Positions 1 to 7,192 of a stretch of 11,651 bases of DNA are shown one piece after another. Made by a program: the position numbers and the translations under genes. Under the pieces are notes generated by a model. That model was given only the letters and a program-made list of their open reading frames with translations. It was not told the DNA's origin and did no database searches. Source of the stretch: Myxococcales bacterium (GTDB lineage Bacteria; Myxococcota; Polyangia; Fen-1088); contig PMLH01000604.1 in the NCBI GenBank assembly GCA_003159055.1, positions 1-11,651 of the forward strand, in the 5' to 3' direction. Position 1 is the stretch's first letter, and each line of letters begins with the position of its first letter.

Positions 1-196
1 TCGCACGATCACTGCTCCGTGGTGTTGGCGTTTCGTGGGAGCACGCGGGATCAGCTTGTAAGACAGTCCACGCGCTTCGTGCCGCCGCCGGTTGTTGTTC
101 GGCCGGCCAGCGAACCCGCACGGCGACCTGGACGAGCGTTCGTCCTCGCTAGCGCCCCCAAGACTTCTCCGCCAGCAGCCTAGTCGCGTGGCGAGT

Positions 197-216
197 CGGC
201 CAGCTTTTGCTGGCCG
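197..216. repeat. Perfect 8-bp stem, TTTT loop hairpin
   Basis: CGGCCAGC, then a TTTT loop, then GCTGGCCG form a perfect inverted repeat. It lies 14 bases after a TAG (181-183) that closes the plus-strand frame open from base 1. There is no T-run after the stem, so it is not a standard intrinsic terminator. It could be a factor-dependent termination hairpin for an upstream gene, or part of a structured leader for the downstream operon. Confidence 0.5.
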
Positions 217-235
217 CGCACCATCGCGGGAAGGT

Positions 236-260
236 ATGGAAACCCTCTCAGGGTTTCCGT
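236..260. repeat. Strong hairpin, 8-bp perfect stem extendable to 10
   Basis: GGAAACCC at 238-245 pairs with GGGTTTCC at 251-258 around a five-base loop (TCTCA). A U-G pair and an A-U pair extend the stem to 236-260. It lies 20 bases after the hairpin at 197-216. No T-run follows. Two such stems side by side in an otherwise empty region suggest a folded RNA or a protein-binding inverted repeat; I cannot assign either to a known family. Confidence 0.5.
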
Positions 261-456
261 GTCAATCGATTTGTTCCGTCGGAAGGGTAGACAGTAGCGC
301 CAGTTTCGCGCTCCCTGTACCTGGGCCGATGTCGAGCACCACCGCTCGCGTTGAGGGTCAGTCCCCACATGGGAATTGAGCCACGCATGGAGCGAGCTTC
401 AACGGCGACCGTGTAGCACGTCGCTGCCGTCGTGTTCCCCGTTTTTTGGGCCTATC

Positions 457-462
457 GAGGAG
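457..462 (+). promoter_or_regulatory. RBS that fixes the receptor start at GTG 468
   Basis: GAGGAG lies five bases before the GTG at 468. The longer frame beginning at GTG 432 has no comparable ribosome binding site. The 468 start also gives a normal signal peptide, so it is preferred. The site sits in a small inverted repeat (CGAG at 456-459 and CTCG at 465-468) that could partly hide it in the mRNA. Confidence 0.65.
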
Positions 463-467
463 ATCTC

Positions 468-3101
468 GTGTCCCCATTCTGCATTCATTTTTATCGTCGC
501 TATCTCTCACAACCGTTCAATCGCTGGTCGTATCTGGTTTTCAGCCTGAGCACCTTGGTTGCAGCAGCGCGCAGCGCGCACGCTCAGGATGCGGGAACAC
601 CAACAGTCGAGCCGCCGCAGGTGTTGGAACAGGAGCAGCCTTCATACCCACCAGAAGCTGCCGCCAGCGGTACGCGCGGCGACGTCGCAGTGAACGTCGA
701 TGTCGATACGCAGGGGAACGTCACCGGAATGGGGATCGTGCGTGGCGTGGAACCTGCCCTCGACCGCTCTGCAATCGAGGCGGCTAGCCACTGGCGCTTC
801 AGGCCAGCGCGCCGTAGCGGCAAGGTGGTGGCAAGTCGAGTCCAGCTCCTCTTCCACTTCGAGCCGCCGGCTGTTTCTACGCCACAGGACCCGACATCAC
901 CTCCCCCCAGGCCGGCACTGACGTCGCAAGAGCAGTCGGCAAGCTCTCTCGCCACACCGCCCACGGAGCCGAAGACGGAATCACCACCCGCACCCTCTGC
1001 TCTCGACGTCACCGTGCTCGGCCGCCGTCCACCTGTCAGTCGAGGCGCCTCCGATTTCCAGGTGCGCGTCGACCAGCTTGCCGAGGTGCCGCGTGCCAAC
1101 GCATCTGAACTGCTCAAGCTCGCCCCAGGGATACTGCTCACCAACGAAGGCGGGGAAGGCCACGCCGAACAAGTCTTCATGCGCGGATTCGACGCGCGCG
1201 AGGGGCAGGATATCGAGTTCTCGGTTGGAAGCGTGCCCATCAACGAGAGCGGGAACCTGCACGGCAACGGCTACGCCGACACCCACTTCATCATCCCCGA
1301 ATTGGTCGAGTCGCTTCACGTGGTCGAAGGGCCGTTCGATCCGCGACAAGGCAACTACGCGGTGGCGGGCAGCGCCGACTACGAGCTCGGGCTGGCCGAG
1401 CGGGGCATGAGCGCGCGCTACACCAACGGGAGCTTCGGCACCCAGCGCTTCCTCGCGTTGTGGGGACCGCCAGGGGAGAGCACCCACACCTTCGCTGGCG
1501 CCGAGATCTACAAGACGGCGGGCTTCGGCCAGAACCGCGATGCCCAGCGCGGCTCGGCGATGGGGCAATACGAGGGACGCTTCGGGGCCACGGGATCGTT
1601 TCGCCTGAGCACGCAGGCCTACGCCACGCATTTTCACGAGGCCGGCGTGATCCGGGAAGAGGACTACGAGTCGGGCAAGATTGGCTTTTACGACAGCTAC
1701 GACCGGTCGAGGTTCGCGCTCGAAGCGGTTCCACAAGGGGGCGATGCTTCCCGGTATTCGCTGGCCGCCGACATCGAGAGCCATCCCGGCGACACCGTGC
1801 TCGCGCAGCAGATCTTCCTCATCAAGCGCGATATGCGCTTGATCGAGAACTTCACCGGCTTCCTGCTCGACGTGCACGAGCCCCTGCAATCGATCCACGG
1901 CCAGCGCGGCGACACTTTGGATCTCAACGCGCACGAGCTGACTATCGGGGTGCGCGGCTCCGCGCGGCTGCACACCGAGACGTTTGGACTGCGCCAGGAA
2001 TTTGAGCTGGGCTACTATGCGCGCGGCGATCAAGCGAACGGCACCCAGCAACGTTTGGAGGCCACTACCGGCGTTCCCTACAAGACCGACGCCGACCTCG
2101 ACTCGCAGCTCGGCGACGTCGGGCTCTATGGCGATCTCAACCTTCGCCCGCTGCGCTGGCTGTCGCTGCGTGGAGGTGCACGCGCCGAGATCGTCACCTA
2201 CGACGTGCTCAACAATTGCGCGGCCCAGACCGTCGCGCACCCATCGACCACCAATCCGCCCATCGACCAGAGCTGCCTCACCCAGCAGAACTACGGTCGA
2301 CCGCGCGAGCCCGACCAGGTCACCTCGACCTCGGGCGTGGCCTTCCTGCCGCGTGCTTCGCTCATCGCGGGACCGTTCCGGCACCTATCGCTGTCAGCCA
2401 GCTACGGCAAAGGGATCCGCTCCATCGACCCGAGCTACATCACCCAGGACGTGCAAGCGGCGTTTGCCAGCATCACGGCCTATGAAGGCGGCGTAGCGTA
2501 CGCGGGCAACGTGAGAAGTGCGACCGTGGTAGCGCGTTCGGTGGTGTTCCGCACGGTCGTGGATCGCGACCTGATCTTCGATCAGACCGCCGGCCGCAAC
2601 GTGCTTGGCGTCGGAACCACGCGCACGGGTTGGCTGGGCGCCCTGCGACTGACGGGATCGTTCTTCGACGAGTCGGCGAACCTGACATTGGTGCGCGCGA
2701 CTTACAACGACGACGGCACCGCAGTCGCGTACGTGCCAGGGGCGGTCTTTCGCTCGGACAGCGCTCTCTTTCGCACGCTGCCCTGGACCGTGTTGGGAAA
2801 GCCGATTCGTACCACCCTGAGCGCGGGCATCACCTACGTCGGGCGCCGTCCCCTACCCTATGGCGAAGTCAGCAACACGATCTTCACCATCGATGCCTCC
2901 GCCTCGGCGGAATGGGCCAACTACCACCTTCGCTTTTCGGCGACCAACCTGCTCGATACGCAATACCGATTGGGTGAATACAACTATGCGTCCGATTTTC
3001 ACAGCCAACCGCAACCGACGCTGGTGCCGGATCGCACCTTCACGGCCGGGCCCCCACGCACCTTGTTCTTGAGCTTGGGCTTCAACTTCGGAGGGGCGTG
3101 A
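468..3101 (+). CDS. TonB-dependent outer-membrane receptor with N-terminal TonB-like domain
   Basis: This is an outer-membrane import channel of 877 residues from GTG 468. A signal peptide ends near residue 39 (SAHA|Q). Residues about 49-134 are a TonB C-terminal-like domain: YPPEA at 60-64, a DTQG turn at 80-83, and WRFRPA at 109-114. A Pro-rich linker follows to about 178, then a TonB-box-like strand (DVTVLGRR, 180-187). The plug spans about 195-310, with ELLKLAPGI, VFMRGFDAR and the stretch HGNGYADTHFIIPE. The rest is a 22-strand-type barrel whose last strand ends LGFNF followed by GGA. Receptors normally carry an STN, a carboxypeptidase-like domain or nothing at the N terminus, so the TonB-like domain is unusual. 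The gene heads an operon with its own ExbB/ExbD/TonB. The receptor family is certain from the sequence; the substrate is unknown. Confidence 0.93.
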   Translation: MSPFCIHFYRRYLSQPFNRWSYLVFSLSTLVAAARSAHAQDAGTPTVEPPQVLEQEQPSYPPEAAASGTRGDVAVNVDVDTQGNVTGMGIVRGVEPALDRSAIEAASHWRFRPARRSGKVVASRVQLLFHFEPPAVSTPQDPTSPPPRPALTSQEQSASSLATPPTEPKTESPPAPSALDVTVLGRRPPVSRGASDFQVRVDQLAEVPRANASELLKLAPGILLTNEGGEGHAEQVFMRGFDAREGQDIEFSVGSVPINESGNLHGNGYADTHFIIPELVESLHVVEGPFDPRQGNYAVAGSADYELGLAERGMSARYTNGSFGTQRFLALWGPPGESTHTFAGAEIYKTAGFGQNRDAQRGSAMGQYEGRFGATGSFRLSTQAYATHFHEAGVIREEDYESGKIGFYDSYDRSRFALEAVPQGGDASRYSLAADIESHPGDTVLAQQIFLIKRDMRLIENFTGFLLDVHEPLQSIHGQRGDTLDLNAHELTIGVRGSARLHTETFGLRQEFELGYYARGDQANGTQQRLEATTGVPYKTDADLDSQLGDVGLYGDLNLRPLRWLSLRGGARAEIVTYDVLNNCAAQTVAHPSTTNPPIDQSCLTQQNYGRPREPDQVTSTSGVAFLPRASLIAGPFRHLSLSASYGKGIRSIDPSYITQDVQAAFASITAYEGGVAYAGNVRSATVVARSVVFRTVVDRDLIFDQTAGRNVLGVGTTRTGWLGALRLTGSFFDESANLTLVRATYNDDGTAVAYVPGAVFRSDSALFRTLPWTVLGKPIRTTLSAGITYVGRRPLPYGEVSNTIFTIDASASAEWANYHLRFSATNLLDTQYRLGEYNYASDFHSQPQPTLVPDRTFTAGPPRTLFLSLGFNFGGA

Positions 3102-3892
3102 TGAATCAAGCGTGGTTCTTCACACTGGTATTGGCCGCGGGTTCGGGCTGTGTCGGTCAGACCGGCGGCCAGACGGTAGACTTCTCTGTCGCGGCAGCCG
3201 GGTCAACGGATGCGGTGGCGGGACAACCGCTTGCTTTCACCAACAGCGCAGGTTGGGACGTCGTGCTCACCCTGGCCAAGCTCCACATCGGCGCTCTGTA
3301 CCTGGACGAAAGCCGGCCGATCTCCGGCGGCCAGGCTACGGGCTGCTACCTGACTGGCACCTACGTCGCGCAGGAAACGTCGGGGTTGGACGTCGATCTG
3401 TTGAATCCGGGATTGCAGATGTTCTCGGCGAAGGCCCACGGCATCACCGAGCCTACGGCGCTGATCGGCCAAGTGTGGCTGACCGGTGGGGACATCAACG
3501 CCTCGACCGACCCCGCACCCATCCTGGTCGTGGCCGGCACGGCGACGCAGTCCGTGGCGAGTTTCCCTTTTTCGGGGACCGTCACCATCAGCTCGAACCG
3601 ACAAGCCGCAATCTCTGGCGCGGCCGGTGGCGATCCGATGTGCAGGGCCCGCATCGTCACGCCCATTGATGCCGTCCCAATTCGAAGCACGGGTGGGCTG
3701 CTCTTGCGCATCGATCCACGAGACTATTTTACCGGCGTCGACTTCAGTCAATTGCCACCGGACACGACGACAGGTGGCTACGCCTTCAGCGACGACCCGA
3801 GCAGCGCCGGCTATTCGCCGACGGGATTCCAGCTCTACACCAACCTGCACCAGACGGCTCCCTACACCTTTTCTTGGACCGACTCGCTTTGA
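3101..3892 (+). CDS. Putative lipoprotein 1, partner of the TonB-dependent receptor
   Basis: This 263-residue exported protein is of unknown function. The ATG at 3101 shares one base with the receptor stop (TGATG) and has GGAGG at 3090-3094, six bases upstream; a GTG at 3098 is too close to that site. The N terminus is a short hydrophobic segment ending LAAGSGC, so lipidation at Cys17 is likely although Gly at -3 is not ideal. The mature part is rich in Gly, Ser, Thr and beta-strand-like sequence, with Cys82 and Cys181 as a possible disulfide. Residues 45-62 (AGWDV then hydrophobic strands) and about 98-125 resemble the matching parts of the next gene. A role as a substrate-binding or receptor-associated lipoprotein is inferred from position only. 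Confidence 0.75.
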   Translation: MNQAWFFTLVLAAGSGCVGQTGGQTVDFSVAAAGSTDAVAGQPLAFTNSAGWDVVLTLAKLHIGALYLDESRPISGGQATGCYLTGTYVAQETSGLDVDLLNPGLQMFSAKAHGITEPTALIGQVWLTGGDINASTDPAPILVVAGTATQSVASFPFSGTVTISSNRQAAISGAAGGDPMCRARIVTPIDAVPIRSTGGLLLRIDPRDYFTGVDFSQLPPDTTTGGYAFSDDPSSAGYSPTGFQLYTNLHQTAPYTFSWTDSL

Positions 3893-3916
3893 ACGAGAGA
3901 CACAAAGGAGACAACC

Positions 3917-5227
3917 ATGCGAAATGGGAGAATCAGGATCATTGGCAATGCGCGCCCGCTCGCGTCGGCGGCCATGGCGGTGGCGCTCGGGGCTTGCTCC
4001 AGCAGCAGCGGACAGACCGTAACCTGCGCCAGCGCTGCTGCGCCCGCCACCACATGGCCCACGCCGAGCACTGGCGCGGTTTCGTTGCAAACCTTCACCC
4101 CACCCGTGGATCCGGGGCCGGGCGGCGTCCTATTCTCGGCCTCGGGCGAGGCCTTGGCGCTCACCGGCTACCCGTTTCCGCCGGTCAACGACGGCGACCC
4201 AGCATTCGTCGACGGCTGGGACGTGCACTTCACGCGACTTCTAGTCACCGTGGACAACATCACGCTTTCGAACGGTCCCTTCATCAGGCCAGGCGACCAG
4301 TCTTGCACGGAGTTCACGGTGGCGAAGGTGACCGGCCCCTGGGCCATCGACCTGGCCCACAGCGACCAATCCTATCTTCCAGGCAAAGGCGGTCCTGGTG
4401 AGGAAGCTGTCCCCATCGCGGCGCTTTCGCACCAGAACTATCCGGCCGGGAATAGCGCGGACTTCGATACCAGCGGTGCCGTGCCCTACGCCTTCGGCTT
4501 CGACCTGGTTCCCGCCGCCTCGGCCGCCATGAACGTCAACCTCGACGCTGCGGGCCTGGCCGACTACCAGGACATGGCGACCAGCGGCTGCGTGGTTCTC
4601 TTCGTCGGCACCGCGATCTTCAAGGGGAGCGACGCCACCTGCACGACGCCCGGCTCCCCGAGCAGCTACTACGCGACCGAGTACGCCGGCTGGCCGCAAA
4701 CTGGCCAAAGCGTCAAGTTTCACCTGTGTTTCAAGTCGCCCACCTCGTATGTGAATTGCCAGAACCCCGACAATTCGGGCGCGCCACTTTCGGGCGAGGA
4801 AGCCGAACGTGGGATCTTTTTCAAGAGCAGCGGATCTGTCATCGCGCAGGTCACCGTTCACACCGATCACCCGTTCTGGGACAGCGTGCTCCACGATTCG
4901 CCGGCGCACTTCGACCAGTATGCGGCGACCGTGGCGGGCCAGGGGCAAAACGGCGTGTTTCCAACCGTGACGCTTGAAATGACAAAGGGAGCTCCCTACG
5001 CCCCGGCCTACAAGGACGCAGTCGGCAATCCGCTCTACTGGCGCTATTGCATCGCCCCGCCCACCGACGTTCACGCCCAATTCACCGGCCCCATGGCCTT
5101 CGATGCGCAGAGCGTGTCCGGTCTTGCCGACTACGATGACTACGCAACCTACAATCAAAGCACCCAGGGCCATCTCAACTCCGATGGTCTCTGCTACGTC
5201 GACCGCCACTATCCGTCGCCCAAGTGA
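3917..5227 (+). CDS. Putative lipoprotein 2, Cys- and His-containing, related to lipoprotein 1
   Basis: This is a 436-residue lipoprotein of unknown function. It starts at ATG 3917 behind AAAGGAG (3904-3910), 24 bases after lipoprotein 1. A basic N region (MRNGRIRI), a hydrophobic stretch and a good lipobox (ALGAC) point to lipidation at Cys27. The DGWDVHFT motif at 99-106 and an AIDL...Q...PGKGG...E pattern at about 143-163 mirror lipoprotein 1, so the two probably share a domain; this one is about 170 residues longer. Many cysteines (37, 130, 225, 242, 271, 281, 378, 426) could pair in the periplasm or at the surface. A cluster HTDH (315-318), His326 and His331 could bind a metal, which is inference only. 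It lies between a receptor and its motor genes, suggesting substrate capture. Confidence 0.75.
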   Translation: MRNGRIRIIGNARPLASAAMAVALGACSSSSGQTVTCASAAAPATTWPTPSTGAVSLQTFTPPVDPGPGGVLFSASGEALALTGYPFPPVNDGDPAFVDGWDVHFTRLLVTVDNITLSNGPFIRPGDQSCTEFTVAKVTGPWAIDLAHSDQSYLPGKGGPGEEAVPIAALSHQNYPAGNSADFDTSGAVPYAFGFDLVPAASAAMNVNLDAAGLADYQDMATSGCVVLFVGTAIFKGSDATCTTPGSPSSYYATEYAGWPQTGQSVKFHLCFKSPTSYVNCQNPDNSGAPLSGEEAERGIFFKSSGSVIAQVTVHTDHPFWDSVLHDSPAHFDQYAATVAGQGQNGVFPTVTLEMTKGAPYAPAYKDAVGNPLYWRYCIAPPTDVHAQFTGPMAFDAQSVSGLADYDDYATYNQSTQGHLNSDGLCYVDRHYPSPK

Positions 5228-5229
5228 GG
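5222..5229 (+). promoter_or_regulatory. RBS (AAGTGAGG) that favours the exbB start at GTG 5236
   Basis: AAGTGAGG overlaps the stop codon of lipoprotein 2 and lies six bases before GTG 5236. The in-frame GTG at 5224 lies inside this site and has no site of its own, so 5236 is the better start. Confidence 0.55.
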
Positions 5230-5235
5230 CATGCC

Positions 5236-5940
5236 GTGATTACCATCGAAGCAGTCAAGCGGCTCTTGCTCGCCTCGGGAGCGGGCTGGGTCCTGTGGTT
5301 TCTTGGGGCACTGTCGATGGCCAGCCTTGCGCTGGCCGCCGAGCGCTGGCTCTATCTGCGCCGCCGCGGCGGGGATCTCGAAGCCCTCGCTCGCGAGCTC
5401 GACGAACACCTGGCCAGCGGTAACTTCGCGGACGCGCGCCGTGTACTCGAGGCCAGCCCGGCGGTTGCGGCGCGTGTGGCGGACGCGGGCTTGCGTCTCG
5501 CCGAGCGGGGAACCGAGGCCGCGGAGAAGGCGATGCAAAGCGCGGCTGCGCTCGAACGCGGTCGGCTTGAACGCTGGCTTGCCTTCCTGGCGACCGTGGG
5601 CAACAACGCCCCCTTCGTGGGACTGTTCGGCACCGTGGTGGGTGTCATCCACGCCTTCGAAGAGCTTGGCCACTCCGCGCCCGGCCACGCGGCTGGCGCG
5701 GGTCAAGTGGCCTCGCAGGCAGTGATGTCCAGCATCGCCGAGGCCCTGGTTGCGACTGCTGTCGGCATCCTGGTCGCGCTGCCGGCGGTGGCGGCCTACA
5801 ACTACCTGCAGCGGAGGGTTACTTCGTTGCTCTCCGGGGCCGAGGTGCTCGCGAATCTGGTTCTTGCGTATATCGCGGACGATGCGCGGGGACCGCAAGA
5901 CGCGCCTCGGCTGCAGGAGGTGGCAGATGGCAGCGCCTAG
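5236..5940 (+). CDS. exbB: ExbB/TolQ-family proton channel subunit
   Basis: This is the inner-membrane motor subunit that, with ExbD, uses proton flow to energise TonB. From GTG 5236 it has 234 residues, close to the usual ExbB size. Three membrane segments are visible: about 14-36, 115-140 and 165-190, with the large cytoplasmic loop between the first two. The family signature is clear: FLATVGNNAPFVGLFGTVVG at 117-136, with the conserved Thr133, and the third helix SIAEALVATAVGILVALPAV at 166-185. The gene starts eight bases after lipoprotein 2 and its end overlaps exbD by 14 bases. ExbB rather than TolQ or MotA is chosen because the neighbours are a receptor and a TonB protein. Confidence 0.92.
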   Translation: MITIEAVKRLLLASGAGWVLWFLGALSMASLALAAERWLYLRRRGGDLEALARELDEHLASGNFADARRVLEASPAVAARVADAGLRLAERGTEAAEKAMQSAAALERGRLERWLAFLATVGNNAPFVGLFGTVVGVIHAFEELGHSAPGHAAGAGQVASQAVMSSIAEALVATAVGILVALPAVAAYNYLQRRVTSLLSGAEVLANLVLAYIADDARGPQDAPRLQEVADGSA

Positions 5941-6349
5941 CGGTCAGCCGGCGAATGGAATCATCGCGGGCATCAATGTCACCCCGCTCGTGGATGTGAT
6001 GTTGGTGTTGCTCGTGATCTTCATCGTGACCGCGAAGATCATCGTTACCCCCGCGGTACCGCTCGATTTGCCCCACGCGGCCCACGGGGACGAGGTGCAG
6101 GTCGTGCTATCGGTGATCGTCCCCGTGCGCGGGCCGATGTTGGTCAACGGCGCAGCTCTGCCCAACGACGAAGCCCTGGAGGACAAAGCACGTGCGGCCC
6201 TGGCTGACGATCGAGATCTGCGGGCTGTCATCCAAGCCGACGGCGAGGTGCCACACCGGAGGGTAATTCACGTACTCGACCTGCTCAAGGGCGCGGGTCT
6301 GACTCGGGTGGCGTTCGGCGCACTTCCGGACGAGCAGAAGAAGCAGTGA
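5927..6349 (+). CDS. exbD: ExbD/TolR-family motor subunit
   Basis: This is the partner of ExbB in the proton-driven motor: one membrane helix plus a periplasmic domain. It has 140 residues, normal for the family. The start is ATG 5927 inside the end of exbB, behind GGAGG at 5917-5921. The helix, about 16-38, begins with INVTPLVDVMLVLLVIFIVT. Asp23 is the expected proton-carrying residue, equivalent to Asp25 of E. coli ExbD. LDLP at 46-49 is the usual motif just after the membrane, and the periplasmic domain ends in the expected pattern (VIQADGEVPH, then a DLLKGAG helix and a final strand). Overlap with exbB suggests coupled translation. Confidence 0.93.
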   Translation: MAAPSGQPANGIIAGINVTPLVDVMLVLLVIFIVTAKIIVTPAVPLDLPHAAHGDEVQVVLSVIVPVRGPMLVNGAALPNDEALEDKARAALADDRDLRAVIQADGEVPHRRVIHVLDLLKGAGLTRVAFGALPDEQKKQ

Positions 6350-6359
6350 GGCATCTTTC

Positions 6360-7184
6360 ATGCGCTATCCTCGGTTGACCAAACTCGTGGCTCGTTCACC
6401 GCGCATCGTCGATCTCGTTTTTCTCGCCGAGCCTGGCGGCCGATGGCGACGATTGGCCTTTGGCGGTGCGGTAGTCGTGGCGCTCTATGGTGGAGTCTTC
6501 GCGATGGTGAGTCACCTCGGGGACTCCCTCGGCCCCTGGAGCGCCGAGATGGCCGCGCGCATTCACGAGGCCATCGCGATGGAGCGTGCGGTCGAGGTGA
6601 CGCTGCCTCCACCTCCGCCTGCACCGCCGCCTTCTGCGCCGGTAGCGGAAGCACCCCACATTTCAGCTTCTAGATCCGTGCGGGCACCCCATGGCCAACA
6701 AGCGCGCGCGACTCCGCCCGCGCAGGCTGGGCAGCTCGCCGCAGTGTCTCCGGAGCTGGCCGATTTCACTGCGACCGCGTTCATCGTCGGCTCGGGCACT
6801 TCGTATGCGGGCGGCACGACGACCAGCAGTGGAACCAGCCACAAGGCCGCCCTCGATCCCGTGGCACCCGAGGCATCCAGGAGCACACCGCCCAGCCTTC
6901 GCAGTCGAGCCCGCGCCGTCACGCTCGACCAGTCCGCCTGGAACTGCCCCTGGCCGGCAGAAGCCGATGCCGAGCAGGTGAATGAGCAGACGGTCATATT
7001 GCAAGCGAGCGTACGCGCCGATGGCCGGGCCGATCGGGTGGACATCCTGAGCGATCCCGGTTTCGGATTCGGCGCCGCCGCGCGCTTGTGCGCCCTGAGA
7101 ACGCGCTTCGAGCCAGCACATGATATGGCAGGTCAGGCGATTGTCGCACGGTCACCACCTATCCGCGTCCACTTCTTTCGTTGA
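6360..7184 (+). CDS. TonB-like energy transducer
   Basis: A 274-residue protein that should carry motor force from ExbB/ExbD to the receptor. It has an AGTGAGG ribosome site (6345-6351) and follows exbD after ten bases. The N terminus is cytoplasmic and basic, with one membrane helix at about 32-52. A short Pro-rich segment follows (82-93) and then a Gly/Ser/Thr linker. The C-terminal domain, about 194-274, has WNCPWP in place of the usual YP start, an ADGRA turn (220-224), GFGAAARLCALRTRFEPA (236-253) and a last strand ending RVHFFR. The Pro-rich region is much shorter than in E. coli TonB. Cys196 and Cys244 are unusual in this domain and might pair. The family call rests on domain order and context. 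Confidence 0.85.
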   Translation: MRYPRLTKLVARSPRIVDLVFLAEPGGRWRRLAFGGAVVVALYGGVFAMVSHLGDSLGPWSAEMAARIHEAIAMERAVEVTLPPPPPAPPPSAPVAEAPHISASRSVRAPHGQQARATPPAQAGQLAAVSPELADFTATAFIVGSGTSYAGGTTTSSGTSHKAALDPVAPEASRSTPPSLRSRARAVTLDQSAWNCPWPAEADAEQVNEQTVILQASVRADGRADRVDILSDPGFGFGAAARLCALRTRFEPAHDMAGQAIVARSPPIRVHFFR

Positions 7185-7192
7185 AGGCGGTT

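Larger units (their letters stand above)
1..467. other. Leader/intergenic region without a convincing gene
   Basis: I see no gene I can defend in these 467 bases. Open frames exist, as expected in GC-rich DNA, but none has a recognisable protein pattern or a good ribosome binding site. One plus-strand frame is open from base 1 to a TAG at 181-183 and could be the tail of an upstream gene, but its codon use is not distinctive. The stretch contains two strong perfect hairpins (197-216 and 236-260), listed separately. I found no clear sigma-70 promoter, no Fur-like AT-rich operator, no tRNA and no convincing cobalamin riboswitch core. The promoter for the downstream operon is presumably here but cannot be placed. 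Confidence 0.5.

Noticed and set aside
1..183. Possible 3' tail of an upstream plus-strand gene ending at TAG 183
   Set aside because: Another frame is open to about 152 as well, codon use is not decisive and the peptide resembles nothing I know. It cannot be settled without upstream sequence.
180..368. Minus-strand 62-codon open frame in the leader
   Set aside because: It also runs through both hairpins, and I recognise no domain or start signal.
92..379. Plus-strand 95-codon open frame in the leader
   Set aside because: No ribosome site, no recognisable pattern, and it runs through both strong hairpins.
240..430. Cobalamin riboswitch suggested by GGAAGG and GCCAC before a TonB receptor
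   Set aside because: The motifs are in the wrong order and incomplete, and the conserved core with its paired flanks is absent on both strands.
437..450. T-rich stretch with CCC/GGG as a terminator
   Set aside because: The T-run sits in the loop rather than after the stem, and the stem has only three pairs.
981..2384. Long minus-strand open frame opposite the receptor gene
   Set aside because: It mirrors the codon phase of the receptor, has low-complexity Arg/Ala/Val-rich sequence and no ribosome site. Similar shadows lie opposite lipoprotein 2 (4241-5209) and bshC (8223-9635).
5224..5235. Earlier GTG start for exbB
   Set aside because: That codon lies inside the ribosome site that serves GTG 5236, and it would add only four residues without a site of its own.
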